Shown: positions 25,092 through 33,618, counted from the stretch's first letter. The stretch is 36,648 nucleotides of DNA from Indiicoccus explosivorum (GCF_002167005.1 NZ_NHTN01000061.1:1-36648); one strand, 5' to 3'. Program-made: numbers and translations. Notes: generated by a model not told the origin, from the sequence alone.

Positions 25092-26138
25092 ATGGAACAA
25101 ATTGCCATAATCATACCGTCTTATCGGCCGGACGAGAAATGCGGCCGGACTGTCCGTGGATTGGCGGACGCCGGGTTCAGCCGGATTATCGTCATCGATG
25201 ACGGAAGCGGGCCGGAGTACGAGGAAATCTTCAGCTCGATCCGGGAGCTCCCGGAAGTGACGCTGCTCCGTCACGCAGTGAATCAGGGGAAAGGCCGCGC
25301 ACTGAAGACCGCCTTTCATTACATATTAAACGGACAGCTCCCGCTGAAAGCTGTCATTACAGCGGATGCGGACGGACAGCACCTCGTTCCGGATATTATG
25401 GAAATCGCCCGCCAACTGACTGAAACGGAGGACCGGCTCATCCTCGGCGCCAGGGATTTTTCGCAAAAGCATGTCCCTTTCCGCAGCCGGTTCGGCAATG
25501 TGCTGACGCGCCTTCTGTTCCGTTATACATCAGGCACATGGCTGACAGATACCCAGACGGGACTGCGGGGAATCCCTGTGCAGCACCTTCCGTTCATGCT
25601 CGCCGTTCCCGGCGAACGGTTCGAGTACGAAATGAACGTGCTGGCTGCTTTAGGGGAGACCGGCATACACGTAAGGGAAATCAAAATCGAAACGGTTTAT
25701 CACGAAAAGAATAAGTCTTCTCATTTTCGCCCGCTGCACGATTCCTACCATGTATACAAAGTGTTTTTGAAGTACGGCCTTTCGGCTCTGGTATCATTCG
25801 GTCTTGATATTGTCCTGTTCTGGCTGTTCACCGAAGTTTGGCGCGATGACGCGCCGGAACTGTTCATCGTGTTCGCCGCGGTCTCTGCGCGGGTGCTGTC
25901 GTCACTGTTCAACTATTTCCTGAATCGCTATAAAGTGTTCCGGAAAGGCTCGCACTACTCGCTCATCCGTTATTTCGTGCTGGCAGGTGCATTCGCACTC
26001 ATATCCGGCGGGATTGTGCAGGCCCTTTATACCGAAGTGTTCCGGGATGGGGAAGTCGCGCTGAAGATCATTGTGGATACAGCCCTGTTCCTGCTTGGCT
26101 TCATCATCCAGCGGATGTGGGTCTTTAAAGAAGAATAG
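25092..26138 (+). CDS. Glycosyltransferase family 2 fused to a GtrA-like membrane domain
   Basis: A 348-residue two-domain protein. Residues 1-215 form a GT2 domain: IIPSYRPDEKC, the DDGSG loop at 36-40 and the metal-binding DADGQH at 92-97. Residues 225-348 carry four hydrophobic helices with the GtrA-family pattern LFNYFLNRYKVF and FIIQRMWVFK. GT2 enzymes of this kind transfer a sugar to undecaprenyl phosphate; GtrA-like proteins are thought to flip it. The fusion would couple synthesis and flipping for modification of wall teichoic or lipoteichoic acid or glycan. ATG follows AGCAGGGTTGCC. Confidence 0.83.
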   Translation: MEQIAIIIPSYRPDEKCGRTVRGLADAGFSRIIVIDDGSGPEYEEIFSSIRELPEVTLLRHAVNQGKGRALKTAFHYILNGQLPLKAVITADADGQHLVPDIMEIARQLTETEDRLILGARDFSQKHVPFRSRFGNVLTRLLFRYTSGTWLTDTQTGLRGIPVQHLPFMLAVPGERFEYEMNVLAALGETGIHVREIKIETVYHEKNKSSHFRPLHDSYHVYKVFLKYGLSALVSFGLDIVLFWLFTEVWRDDAPELFIVFAAVSARVLSSLFNYFLNRYKVFRKGSHYSLIRYFVLAGAFALISGGIVQALYTEVFRDGEVALKIIVDTALFLLGFIIQRMWVFKEE

Positions 26139-26170
26139 CGGCTCCGCCAAGTGTGGCGGGCCGCTATTTT
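26134..26170. terminator. Terminator between the GT2-GtrA and Dph6-like genes
   Basis: Outer stem AATAGCGG / CCGCTATT continued by CCGCC / GGCGG after a small bulge, loop AAGTGT, T4 afterwards. It serves both converging genes. Confidence 0.78.
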
Positions 26171-26832
26171 CATTTCCCTGCTTTCAATGTCACATCCAGC
26201 ATTTTGTGCCGGCCGACGTCGATTACGTCACCGAACTCCAGCGGTACGCGTTCCACGAAAATGGGGCCGTCCGCGATGACGGTGTGGAATTCCCCTTCCT
26301 CTCCGCACGCGTCGATGCCAAGGGCCTCCAGTTCGTCCATCAGTTCCGCCGTCAGCGTGCGCCCGAGAAACCGTTCACTCATCCGCTCCGTGTCCACGAC
26401 GGTGATCACCGCTTGGAACTCCTCTTCGATCAGCTGCCGCAACAGCGCTTTCCGCGGCTCCTGCCAGAGCGGATGATACGCTTCCATCCCTGCGGCTGCC
26501 GTCACCTTTTCCGCCCATTCTTTATGGCCTTCGAGGTCGATGTCGCCATAAACGCATAATTCGATTCCCTGGCTGCTGAACGTCTGCAGCCTGTCCTTGA
26601 ATTCCGCTTCGTACGTCTCCCAGCCGGCGCGGCCGATCGTAAGCGGCATGCCCATGCGCTCCGCCTGCGCCTGCAGCACTTCTTCCGGCAGACCGTGCGA
26701 TCGTGAACGGTCGCCGCCCTCTTCGAACATCGTCAGCAGTCCGAACGGCGCATGTCCTGCCCGGACGGCCCGAAAATATGCGAGCGCTGAATCCTTGCCG
26801 CCGCTCCAGCTTATAATAAAAGATTTCGTCAT
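26170..26832 (-). CDS. Dph6-like (diphthine-ammonia ligase family) ATP pyrophosphatase
   Basis: A 220-residue N-type ATP pyrophosphatase. The PP-loop SGGKDSALA lies at residues 9-17 and the family-specific EEGGDRSRSHG, CVYGDIDLEGHKEW and GIDACGEEGEFHT motifs follow. In archaea and eukaryotes this family amidates diphthine on EF-2, which bacteria lack, so the bacterial substrate is unknown; I would not call it diphthamide synthesis. There are two adjacent ATG codons; the second (26832) has better spacing from GAGGTG. Confidence 0.8.
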   Translation of the reverse strand: MTKSFIISWSGGKDSALAYFRAVRAGHAPFGLLTMFEEGGDRSRSHGLPEEVLQAQAERMGMPLTIGRAGWETYEAEFKDRLQTFSSQGIELCVYGDIDLEGHKEWAEKVTAAAGMEAYHPLWQEPRKALLRQLIEEEFQAVITVVDTERMSERFLGRTLTAELMDELEALGIDACGEEGEFHTVIADGPIFVERVPLEFGDVIDVGRHKMLDVTLKAGK

Positions 26833-26926
26833 CATTCCACCTCAGTTTTCTTAATTCGTCTCGCATCTAAATATGTTAGGCCAATGATTCTCATCTGTCG
26901 ATATTCCGCAATACAGCTCCGCTTTT

Positions 26927-26953
26927 CTGCGGGCTCGCGACGAGCTTGCGCAG
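26927..26953. repeat. 27-bp hairpin repeat, copy A (also at 33753-33779)
   Basis: CTGCG / CGCAG arms enclose GCTCG / CGAGC with a CGA loop. 24 of 27 bases are identical to copy B at 33753-33779. The rest of this 222-bp gene gap holds the fumC terminator and no ORF I can support. Confidence 0.7.
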
Positions 26954-27025
26954 CAGTAAATGAGCATTCGAGCAGCAAACTCCAGCTATTATAGCAGCTG
27001 AATTCCTTAGTTCAAGTTATATACA

Positions 27026-27050
27026 AAAACGGCCCCGTTTCCGGAGCCGC
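27026..27050 (-). terminator. Terminator after fumC
   Basis: On the minus strand an 8-bp stem CGGCTCCG / CGGGGCCG (one G-U pair) with a GAAA tetraloop is followed by T5. Confidence 0.85.
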
Positions 27051-27057
27051 CAATCTG

Positions 27058-28443
27058 TCACTTTTTGCCGACCATATTTTCAGGACGGACCCACTCATCG
27101 AACTGGTCTTCTGTCAGGAAGCCCGATTTGACCGCCGACTCTTTCAGTGTCGTCCCTTCTTCATGCGCCTGTTTGGCGATTTTCGCCGCTTTTTCATATC
27201 CGATGTGCGGATTCAGCGCCGTCACGAGCATGAGCGAGTTGCGGACATGGCTTTCAATCACATCCAGGTTCGCTTCGAGGCCGACCGCACAGTTATCATT
27301 GAAGCTGATGAGGCTGTCCGCCAGCAGACGGACCGACTGCAGGAAATTGTACGCGATGACCGGCTTGAACACATTCAGCTCAAAGTTCCCCTGGCTCGCT
27401 GCAAAGCCGATCGCCGCATCGTTGCCCATCACTTGGACCGCGACCATCGTCAGCGCTTCACTCTGCGTCGGGTTCACTTTCCCCGGCATGATTGAGCTGC
27501 CCGGTTCATTGGCCGGGATGGTGATCTCCCCGATGCCCGACCGCGGTCCGCTCGCCAGCCAGCGCACATCGTTGGCGATTTTCATCGCATCCGCCGCCAG
27601 CGCCTTGACCGCACCATGTGTGTAGACCATTTCGTCATGGCTTGTCAGCGCATGGAATTTATTTTCAGCGGATGAGAATTCGGTCCCGACCGCTTCAGCA
27701 ATAAAGTCGGCGACGAGGCCCCCGAATTTCGGGTCCGCATTGATACCCGTGCCGACCGCCGTTCCGCCGATCGCCAGTTCACGCATTTCCTCGACGCTCG
27801 AACGGATCATCCGCTCGGATTTGACGAGCATCTGTTTCCAGCCGCTGATTTCCTGGCCGAGCGTCAGCGGAGTCGCGTCCTGCAGGTGCGTACGGCCGAT
27901 TTTGATGATCTCATCAAACTTCGCCTGCTTCTCTTCCAGCGTCTGCCGCAGTTTTTCAACCGCCGGCAATAGCTGTTCCGTCACTGCAAGGACACCGGCT
28001 ACGTGCATCGCGGTCGGATATGTATCATTCGAACTCTGCGACATGTTGACATCATCGTTTGGATGGAGCCGATCTTCGGACCCCTTTTCTTCCAAAAGCT
28101 CATTGCCGCGGCGCGCCAGGACTTCGTTCATGTTCATGTTGGACTGCGTGCCGCTGCCGGTCTGCCAGACGACGAGCGGGAAATGGTCGTTCCATTTTCC
28201 TGCAATCACTTCGTCAGCCGCTGCCGCGATCGCTTCCATCTTCGCATCCGACAGTTTTCCGAGTTTATGGTTCGCTTTTGCCGTCGCCTTCTTCAGCTGT
28301 GCGAATGCCATGACGACTTCATGCGGCATGCGTTCCGTGCCGATCGCGAAGTTCTGTTTGCTGCGCTGCGTCTGCGCGCCCCACATCTTATCGGCCGGGA
28401 CTTGAATTTCACCAATCGTGTCTCTTTCCGTACGGAATTCCAT
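27058..28443 (-). CDS. fumC: Class II fumarate hydratase
   Basis: A 461-residue class II fumarase (fumarase/aspartase superfamily), converting fumarate to L-malate in the TCA cycle as an iron-independent homotetramer. The signature [25 protein letters not shown] and [15 protein letters not shown] motifs that form the shared active site are intact, and the length is typical. The ATG at 28443 follows GGAGGGAACAAG; an 11-codon extension is not needed. TATAAT on the minus strand at 28485-28490 may be its -10, without a clear -35. Confidence 0.93.
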   Translation of the reverse strand: MEFRTERDTIGEIQVPADKMWGAQTQRSKQNFAIGTERMPHEVVMAFAQLKKATAKANHKLGKLSDAKMEAIAAAADEVIAGKWNDHFPLVVWQTGSGTQSNMNMNEVLARRGNELLEEKGSEDRLHPNDDVNMSQSSNDTYPTAMHVAGVLAVTEQLLPAVEKLRQTLEEKQAKFDEIIKIGRTHLQDATPLTLGQEISGWKQMLVKSERMIRSSVEEMRELAIGGTAVGTGINADPKFGGLVADFIAEAVGTEFSSAENKFHALTSHDEMVYTHGAVKALAADAMKIANDVRWLASGPRSGIGEITIPANEPGSSIMPGKVNPTQSEALTMVAVQVMGNDAAIGFAASQGNFELNVFKPVIAYNFLQSVRLLADSLISFNDNCAVGLEANLDVIESHVRNSLMLVTALNPHIGYEKAAKIAKQAHEEGTTLKESAVKSGFLTEDQFDEWVRPENMVGKK

Positions 28444-28501
28444 CTTGTTCCCTCCAAGTAAAGTCTTTTCCAACATCCTCTTTCATTATACCGAAATTCC
28501 T

Positions 28502-29992
28502 TCAGCTTTGTGACAGAAAGAATTCCTCAATGATTTCCTCGTCGGAATGCGGAACATATTCGCCTTTGACGATCTGCGCGCCGTTGATGCAGCCGCTCGT
28601 CAGGAGGATGAGATCGTTCGGCCCGCTTTCCCGGAGCGCTGTTTCCACCGCTTCCCTGCGTGTCATCGCTTTTCTCACTTCCTGTTTATAGGGGAACGTA
28701 AACCCTTTCATCACTTCTTCGACGACAGCGGACGGGTCATGGTCCCCCGGATGATCGACCGTCACGACGAGCATATCCGCCTTCCCTTCAGCCGCTTTCG
28801 CCATTTTCGGCATTTTACCGAAGTCCCGGATGCCGATACCGGCAATGAGCGCAATCAGCCGGTTATGCGGCAGCTTGTTCGCCGCTTCCAGCACTTTATC
28901 GAGCGCAATGGGCGTATGCGCGTAATCAATGATGATTTTCCGGCCATCCGGCCCTTCGATCCGCTGGAACCGTCCTTCCACCTGATCCACGTCCGGCAGC
29001 ACCGGCTTGATACGGCTGAATGGGATACCCGCCTGCAGGAGAGCCCCGATCGCCAATGCCATATTGCCGACATTGTATTCCGCGAAAAGCGGCATGGTGA
29101 CCGAGTGGCGGATGCCTTGCCAAATCAGATCGAATGCCATGCCGTCCTCCTCACCTTCACAGTTCGTCCAGACGAGGTCGGCCCCGCTGGAAGGCTGCTG
29201 ACTGACAGTCAGGATCGGGCATGCCGCCTCGGCAAGGATTTCCCCTGCCATCCCTTCATCGTCCAGATTCACGACCGCCGCCTTCGCCTGGCGGAACAGC
29301 TCGAGCTTCGCATTCCGGTAATGGTCGATGGTTCCGTGGTATTCCAAGTGCTCTTCGGATAAATTGGTATGGACAGCCACATCGAATTCGATTCCGGCCA
29401 CCCGTCGCTGATCGATGGCAATTGAAGTCACTTCCATCGATACCGCTTTATTCCCCTGTTCGTCCAGCATCGAGAAGATCCGGTGGAGATCAGCGGAAAG
29501 CGGCGTCGTAGGGGTGGTTTTCCGGAATGTCATTTTACTGCCGGAAGTCCATACCCCATTAGTTCCGATGAATCCGCACGGGATTCCGGTGAGATTCAGC
29601 AAATTGCGTATGTATGAGGCGACAGTCGTTTTGCCGTTCGTACCGGTCACGCCCACTTTCAGAAGCCGCTCCTGTGCACCGCCGGACAGCATGATCGCTG
29701 CCTGGGCCATCGCTTCGCGCACGTCCTCCACAAGGGCGAATGTAACTTCCGGATAGCGCGGTGCGAACGCGTCCATTGCCGATTCATCTGAACCGATGAC
29801 CGCCTTTGCCCCGTGATCCAGCGCTTCCTGGATATAGAGATGCCCGTCCGTCTTTTCGCCATGGATGCAAAAAAATGCGGCGCCAGGCACAGCGTCCGCT
29901 GAATTATAAACGGCCGACACGATGTTCTGCCGGTCCGGCCCTTGCAGGACGATTGGTTTGATCGGGGAACCCGAATCGAATTGAATGTTCAC
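28502..29992 (-). CDS. murE: MurE-like UDP-MurNAc-tripeptide synthetase, orphan copy
   Basis: A 496-residue Mur ligase. ATP loop VTGTNGKTT at 115-123, UDP-MurNAc dipeptide region TTPTTPLSADL, carbamylated Lys at 229 in YRNAKLELF, and IIIDYAHTP near 354-361 are present. The amino-acid selector normally reading DNPR (diaminopimelate) or DNPA/DDPN-like (lysine) is DHPG here (413-416, in VDHPGDHDP), and the usual GCGGDRDxGKRP before it is GIGIRDFGKMP. It is outside a cell-division (mra) cluster. So this is either a diverged second MurE with another added amino acid, or the only MurE of the strain; the chromosome outside the window would tell. It starts with GTG. Confidence 0.78.
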   Translation of the reverse strand: MNIQFDSGSPIKPIVLQGPDRQNIVSAVYNSADAVPGAAFFCIHGEKTDGHLYIQEALDHGAKAVIGSDESAMDAFAPRYPEVTFALVEDVREAMAQAAIMLSGGAQERLLKVGVTGTNGKTTVASYIRNLLNLTGIPCGFIGTNGVWTSGSKMTFRKTTPTTPLSADLHRIFSMLDEQGNKAVSMEVTSIAIDQRRVAGIEFDVAVHTNLSEEHLEYHGTIDHYRNAKLELFRQAKAAVVNLDDEGMAGEILAEAACPILTVSQQPSSGADLVWTNCEGEEDGMAFDLIWQGIRHSVTMPLFAEYNVGNMALAIGALLQAGIPFSRIKPVLPDVDQVEGRFQRIEGPDGRKIIIDYAHTPIALDKVLEAANKLPHNRLIALIAGIGIRDFGKMPKMAKAAEGKADMLVVTVDHPGDHDPSAVVEEVMKGFTFPYKQEVRKAMTRREAVETALRESGPNDLILLTSGCINGAQIVKGEYVPHSDEEIIEEFFLSQS

Positions 29993-30150
29993 GGCAGCTG
30001 CTCCTTTGCCCGTAATTTCCCTTCCTGCCCAGTATGGCGTTTCCTGTTTTATTTATCGAGGTCTGTTTCTCCGTCCCCATGAAATTCGTGCTTATTTAAC
30101 AGGAAGCCGCCGGCTGGGGCAGGCAAAAGTGCCCAGAACCACCCGCCTGT

Positions 30151-30861
30151 TCAGCGTTCGAAGCGGATGAACCAGCCGTCGCGGTATTCCAGAGCGGTGC
30201 CGCTGTAGCCGGATTTGAGGTAGCTTTTCTGCTGGGTGACATTCTCCGCCGGAATCATGACGGATTCGCCCGATTCCGTCCCCTCCATTCCTAAGTCTTT
30301 CACGAAAATATACCGGAGGAGCCCTTCGTACTTTTCTTTCAGCGCAGCGATGCGCATGCCTTGTGAAAATTTGTCTTTCATGCTCGGGATGTTCATCGGT
30401 GCCACCGTGCAGGCGATATAGCGGAAATTCCGTTGGAGTTCCGGAATTCTTTCCATGATGGCATCCGCCATTTGCCGCTGGAGCCGGTTCCCTCTGTATA
30501 CGGGCAATACTGCAGAGATTTCCTGGTACAGCATGGAAGACAGGTCTTCTTCCGGAAGGCCGATGTCAAAACCGAGGTGCTCTTCATCGATGGGTGGAAT
30601 CAGGAGCGCCCGGAATCCGATCAGCCGCCCGTCGGCGAACACGCCGATCATCAGTCCGTTTCCGTCAAGGATGAACTTGAATTCTTCCGTTGTCAGTGGC
30701 TGAAGCGTGTTTTTCTCGTCCGCTGCCCGGATGACCTCCTGCTGCATCCGCTCGATCTCATTCAAATCCTCCATCTGCAGTTTGCGCATGAAAAATGTAT
30801 GCATCTCACCTGTTTGCTGGTTTCTGACAGTTCCGTTGTGTAAGTTATCCAATTGATTCAT
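30151..30861 (-). CDS. GNAT family N-acetyltransferase, 236 residues
   Basis: The protein has a GNAT-like layout: FFMRKLQMEDLNEIERMQQE as beta1-alpha1, GLMIGVFADGRLIGFRAL as beta2-3, and an acetyl-CoA type stretch LPVYRGNRLQRQMADAIME (V-x-x-x-x-R-G-N/x-G-x-x-L/M variant). The substrate is unknown. The start is uncertain: ATG at 30861 lies directly after AAAGG, while a TTG three codons later has ideal spacing from it. It overlaps the adenylate-kinase-like gene by 17 bases, indicating an operon, and lies 158 bases upstream of the MurE-like gene. Confidence 0.75.
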   Translation of the reverse strand: MNQLDNLHNGTVRNQQTGEMHTFFMRKLQMEDLNEIERMQQEVIRAADEKNTLQPLTTEEFKFILDGNGLMIGVFADGRLIGFRALLIPPIDEEHLGFDIGLPEEDLSSMLYQEISAVLPVYRGNRLQRQMADAIMERIPELQRNFRYIACTVAPMNIPSMKDKFSQGMRIAALKEKYEGLLRYIFVKDLGMEGTESGESVMIPAENVTQQKSYLKSGYSGTALEYRDGWFIRFER

Positions 30862-31387
30862 CCTTTACTTTATGGAAAGTTTCCAAAAACCCGTTGATCT
30901 GGCGCTGTCCGACCAGTATGATGGATCGGTTTCCCGGCCTGGCCGCTTCAAATTCCCGGAGCCTTCCCCGCATTTTCACTTTCCTGTCGGCATAAGTCCG
31001 GATAATGAACGACAGAAACGCCCATTCCATTTTATCTTCACAATCCGGCGCCAAATCGATACGTGTCCTGCCCTTGTTTTTCCGCCAGCGGTTCAGCACC
31101 CGATACAGGCAGACACGCAGAGGCAGCTCGATATAAATCAGCGTATCCGCTTCGGCCGCCCGAAGTTCGTAAGTGGTGCTGTAATTCCCTTCGATAATCC
31201 AGCGGTTCCTTTCCACGAGGCCCGCCGTTTTTTCTGTAAACTCCTCGACTGTCGATTCCCGCCAGCCCGGATTCCAGAAGTATGCATCCAAATGGTGGAC
31301 CGGCAGCCCCGTCTTTTCACCAAGCCGGCGGGCAAACGTCGATTTCCCGGCTCCTGCCGAGACACCCACAACCATGACCTTATTCAT
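30845..31387 (-). CDS. P-loop kinase, adenylate-kinase-like / FlaR-type
   Basis: A 180-residue P-loop protein with Walker A GVSAGAGKST at residues 8-17, NMP-binding type sequence VHHLDAYFWNPGWRES, and later basic FLSFIIRTYADRKVKMRGRL. Bacillus homologues are annotated as DNA topology modulation protein FlaR or adenylate kinase-like; the true substrate is unknown. ATG follows GGGGAACTAACA. It diverges from the cold shock gene; TATACT on the minus strand near 31420 is a possible -10. Confidence 0.75.
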   Translation of the reverse strand: MNKVMVVGVSAGAGKSTFARRLGEKTGLPVHHLDAYFWNPGWRESTVEEFTEKTAGLVERNRWIIEGNYSTTYELRAAEADTLIYIELPLRVCLYRVLNRWRKNKGRTRIDLAPDCEDKMEWAFLSFIIRTYADRKVKMRGRLREFEAARPGNRSIILVGQRQINGFLETFHKVKDESIG

Positions 31388-31482
31388 TGTTAGTTCCCCA
31401 TTCCCCTTTTTCCCTCAGTATACGCAAATCCTCAAGAAAAATAATTTAGGAAGTCTTAAGCTTTTGAGTTGCTTTTCCAGAA

Positions 31483-31500
31483 CTTAGATGTTAATCTAAG
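31483..31500 (+). promoter_or_regulatory. Hairpin in the long leader of the cold shock gene
   Basis: CTTAGAT / ATCTAAG with a GTTA loop, about 90 bases before the start codon. TTGCTT then TAATCT 17 bases on is a weak promoter candidate overlapping it. Leaders of csp genes are often long and temperature-sensitive, but this element is not a recognised motif. Confidence 0.35.
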
Positions 31501-31590
31501 GAAGAATTATTTTTGTTCGGAGCAATCAAGCGTTGAGCAAGGATAGTAACACAATGTGTACATGGATTTGTGCACGAGGAGGAAACACAC

Positions 31591-31791
31591 ATGGAACAAG
31601 GTAAAGTAAAATGGTTTAACTCAGAAAAAGGCTTCGGATTCATCGAGCGCGACGGCGGAGACGACGTATTCGTACACTTCTCAGCTATCCAGGGCGAAGG
31701 ATTCAAGACGTTGGACGAAGGACAGGACGTATCTTTCGACATCGAGCAAGGCCAGCGCGGCCTGCAGGCTTCTAACGTTAACAAACTGTAA
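31591..31791 (+). CDS. csp: Cold shock protein, CspB/CspD type
   Basis: A 66-residue cold shock domain protein, a five-stranded OB-fold RNA chaperone. RNP1 KGFGFI and RNP2 VFVHF are intact, and the body [15 protein letters not shown] is nearly that of B. subtilis CspB/CspD; near the C-terminus the usual GNRGPQA reads GQRGLQA. The start is the ATG at 31591, eight bases after GAGGAGG; seven in-frame codons upstream are not used. It has its own leader and terminator. Confidence 0.95.
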   Translation: MEQGKVKWFNSEKGFGFIERDGGDDVFVHFSAIQGEGFKTLDEGQDVSFDIEQGQRGLQASNVNKL

Positions 31792-31809
31792 TTTGACCTT
31801 AACCTTTCA

Positions 31810-31845
31810 TAAGTCCTTTCCCTTTTAGGGAGAGGGCTTATTTTT
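31810..31845 (+). terminator. Terminator after the cold shock gene
   Basis: A 14-bp stem (two G-U pairs) with arms TAAGTCCTTTCCCT and AGGGAGAGGGCTTA, a TTT loop and T5 after it. Confidence 0.88.
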
Positions 31846-31977
31846 GTGGATTTTGTAATGCTTTTTTCCCTTTTTTCTTTAATATTCAAAATTATCCCTT
31901 ATTTTGATTTACAAAACTTTATAAATCGGATAAATTGTGGGTGTACTACATATCACGCAAAAGGAGAGGAGAAAACG

Positions 31978-32628
31978 ATGAAGAACAAGTTGTCGACTTT
32001 GCTTGCTGTTCCGTTTTTGGCTCTGGGGTTCGCGTCTGGTGTAAGTGCTGATGAACACATCGAGGACACACGGAATTGCGGAGATTTTGCGGATGATCCA
32101 CAGGCACTGATGACATTCTGGTACGAGAATGACTTCAGTGCCGAGAATGACCCACATGACTTAGATGGTGATGAAGACGGTTATCCATGCGAGATTCAGC
32201 AAAGTGATTATAATGCTTTTGTAGCTGATTTGGAAGCGGATTCCGAAGAACCCGCTACTCCCGCTACTGGTGAAAACACGGAAGATGGCGTGGCAAACGA
32301 CAGGGACTGCGATTACTTTGCCACACACGAAGAGGCACTGACATTCTGGTTCACGAATGGCTACAGCGCCGATAATGATCCGCACCGGCTGGATGGCGAT
32401 GGTGATGGCATTCCTTGTGAAGTGACACAAGCTGAATTCGATGCGTTTGTTGCTGACTGGAACAGTGATGATTCACCTTCCTCCGATGACAACACCGGCA
32501 GTGATGAAGGTGAACCGCTCCCGGATACAGCTACGAATAATCCTCTTATGATACTGATCGGAGCCGGGCTTGCAGGAGCAGGGGTGCTCTTACTGAACTT
32601 CCGGAAGAAAAAAGAAATAAACGCTTAA
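31978..32628 (+). CDS. LPXTG-anchored surface protein with two Excalibur Ca-binding repeats
   Basis: A 216-residue cell-wall protein: signal peptide 1-24 (cut after VSA), Excalibur repeats at 33-72 and 109-148 (each with conserved Cys pairs, a LDGDxDGxPCE calcium loop and a preceding FW-rich segment), an acidic linker, sorting signal LPDTA at 181-185, a hydrophobic helix and a KKK tail. Sortase should cut at Thr-Ala and link it to the wall. The ATG follows AGGAGAGGAGAAAACG. The sortase gene begins 48 bases after the stop and probably forms an operon. The two repeats are clearly an internal duplication. Function unknown; Excalibur domains occur in envelope and nuclease proteins. Confidence 0.88.
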   Translation: MKNKLSTLLAVPFLALGFASGVSADEHIEDTRNCGDFADDPQALMTFWYENDFSAENDPHDLDGDEDGYPCEIQQSDYNAFVADLEADSEEPATPATGENTEDGVANDRDCDYFATHEEALTFWFTNGYSADNDPHRLDGDGDGIPCEVTQAEFDAFVADWNSDDSPSSDDNTGSDEGEPLPDTATNNPLMILIGAGLAGAGVLLLNFRKKKEINA

Positions 32629-32676
32629 TATGGAGCGGCAGAGGATCCGGCCGTTTCTTTGCGAGGTGAATCAGAG

Positions 32677-33336
32677 ATGAGGCGATGGGTCGGCTGGCTT
32701 CTGATTATGACAGGCTTTATAATCGGTTCAGTCAATTTCGTCGATTGGAGTACCGGAAAAATGGCGGCCGAGGAAATGACGGAGCAGGATTTCCAGGAAA
32801 TAAGAGCCGGCCGAGAGCCCATTCCGATCGATTCTGCTGACGCCGCACCTGTACGGATGCCAATTTCCGAACGTAAGATTCCGTCTCCTCCATCGGCTGT
32901 CCCCCTTGCGACTTCCGCGGTCGAACACGAACCGGGAGAGCAGGCGGCGACTTTATATATTCCTAAGCTCGCACAAAAATTCGATGTATTTTGGGGCACG
33001 AGCGACGATGTACTGAGCCAAGGGGTCGGCCTTTATGTGAGTGACGTAACGGTGGTGCCCGGAAGCCGCGGCCATACCGTTATGAGCGGCCACCGCGATA
33101 CCGTCTTCACGGAACTCGGCGACCTGAAGACCGGGGACCGGCTCCATGTGGCGTACGGGGGAGAATTGTTCGAATATGAAATCTTTAAAATCTGGATTAC
33201 ACATAAAGAAGATTTAACGGTCATCACCGATAAAAGTGAACCTATTCTGACGCTCACGACATGCTATCCATTCGAATTTTTCGGTGATGCGCCGGACCGG
33301 TATATTATCCAGGCGAAATTAACGGGACCTCTATAA
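32677..33336 (+). CDS. srtD: Class D sortase (YhcS/SrtD-like)
   Basis: A 219-residue membrane-anchored transpeptidase with an N-terminal helix (about 4-22) and a sortase beta-barrel. Catalytic His139 is in HTVMSGHRDT, Cys196 in LTLTTCYPFEFFG and Arg208 in DRYIIQAKL, the class D arrangement; B. subtilis YhcS of this class recognises LPDTS/LPDTA, matching the LPDTA of its neighbour. The ATG at 32677 follows GAGGTGA seven bases upstream; an earlier TTG is unlikely. The last codons run into the left inverted repeat of the composite element. Confidence 0.87.
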   Translation: MRRWVGWLLIMTGFIIGSVNFVDWSTGKMAAEEMTEQDFQEIRAGREPIPIDSADAAPVRMPISERKIPSPPSAVPLATSAVEHEPGEQAATLYIPKLAQKFDVFWGTSDDVLSQGVGLYVSDVTVVPGSRGHTVMSGHRDTVFTELGDLKTGDRLHVAYGGELFEYEIFKIWITHKEDLTVITDKSEPILTLTTCYPFEFFGDAPDRYIIQAKLTGPL

Positions 33337-33422
33337 AAGAGGCTGTCCAAAAAGCCCCTTCAGATTCGGAATGATTGCAGAACTTCGCTGGAAGGGACCG
33401 GCATTCGCTGCGCAAACGCTGG

Positions 33423-33579
33423 CTTGCTCCTGCGGTTACTCGTCGCATTAAAACACTTGCTCCTGCGCTTACTCGTCGCATTAAAACACTTGCTCCTGCG
33501 GTTACTCGTCGCATTAAAACACTTGCTCCTGCGCTTACTCGTCGCATTAAAACACTTGCTCCTGCGCTTACTCGTCGCA
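33423..33579. repeat. 33-bp tandem repeat array, 4.8 copies
   Basis: The unit begins CTTGCTCCTGCGSTTACTCG and ends with CGCATTAAAACA; copies start at 33423, 33456, 33489, 33522 and 33555 (last one cut at base 25). The only change between copies is position 13 (G in copies 1 and 3, C in 2, 4 and 5). As 33 is a multiple of three, open frames on both strands arise by chance and are not genes. Confidence 0.9.
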
Positions 33580-33618
33580 GTTAGAACCGTTTGCCGCGGG
33601 TCCGCAGGATGCGGGTCA

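Noticed and set aside
26882..26894. Fur-like AATGATTCTCAT upstream of the Dph6-like gene
   Set aside because: Only the core resembles a Fur box; flanks do not complete the 7-1-7 repeat and the gene has no iron link.
28485..28490. TATAAT as fumC promoter
   Set aside because: No acceptable -35 at 16-18 bases; kept only as a remark in the fumC entry.
33423..33579. CRISPR array
   Set aside because: The units are contiguous without spacers and no cas genes are present.
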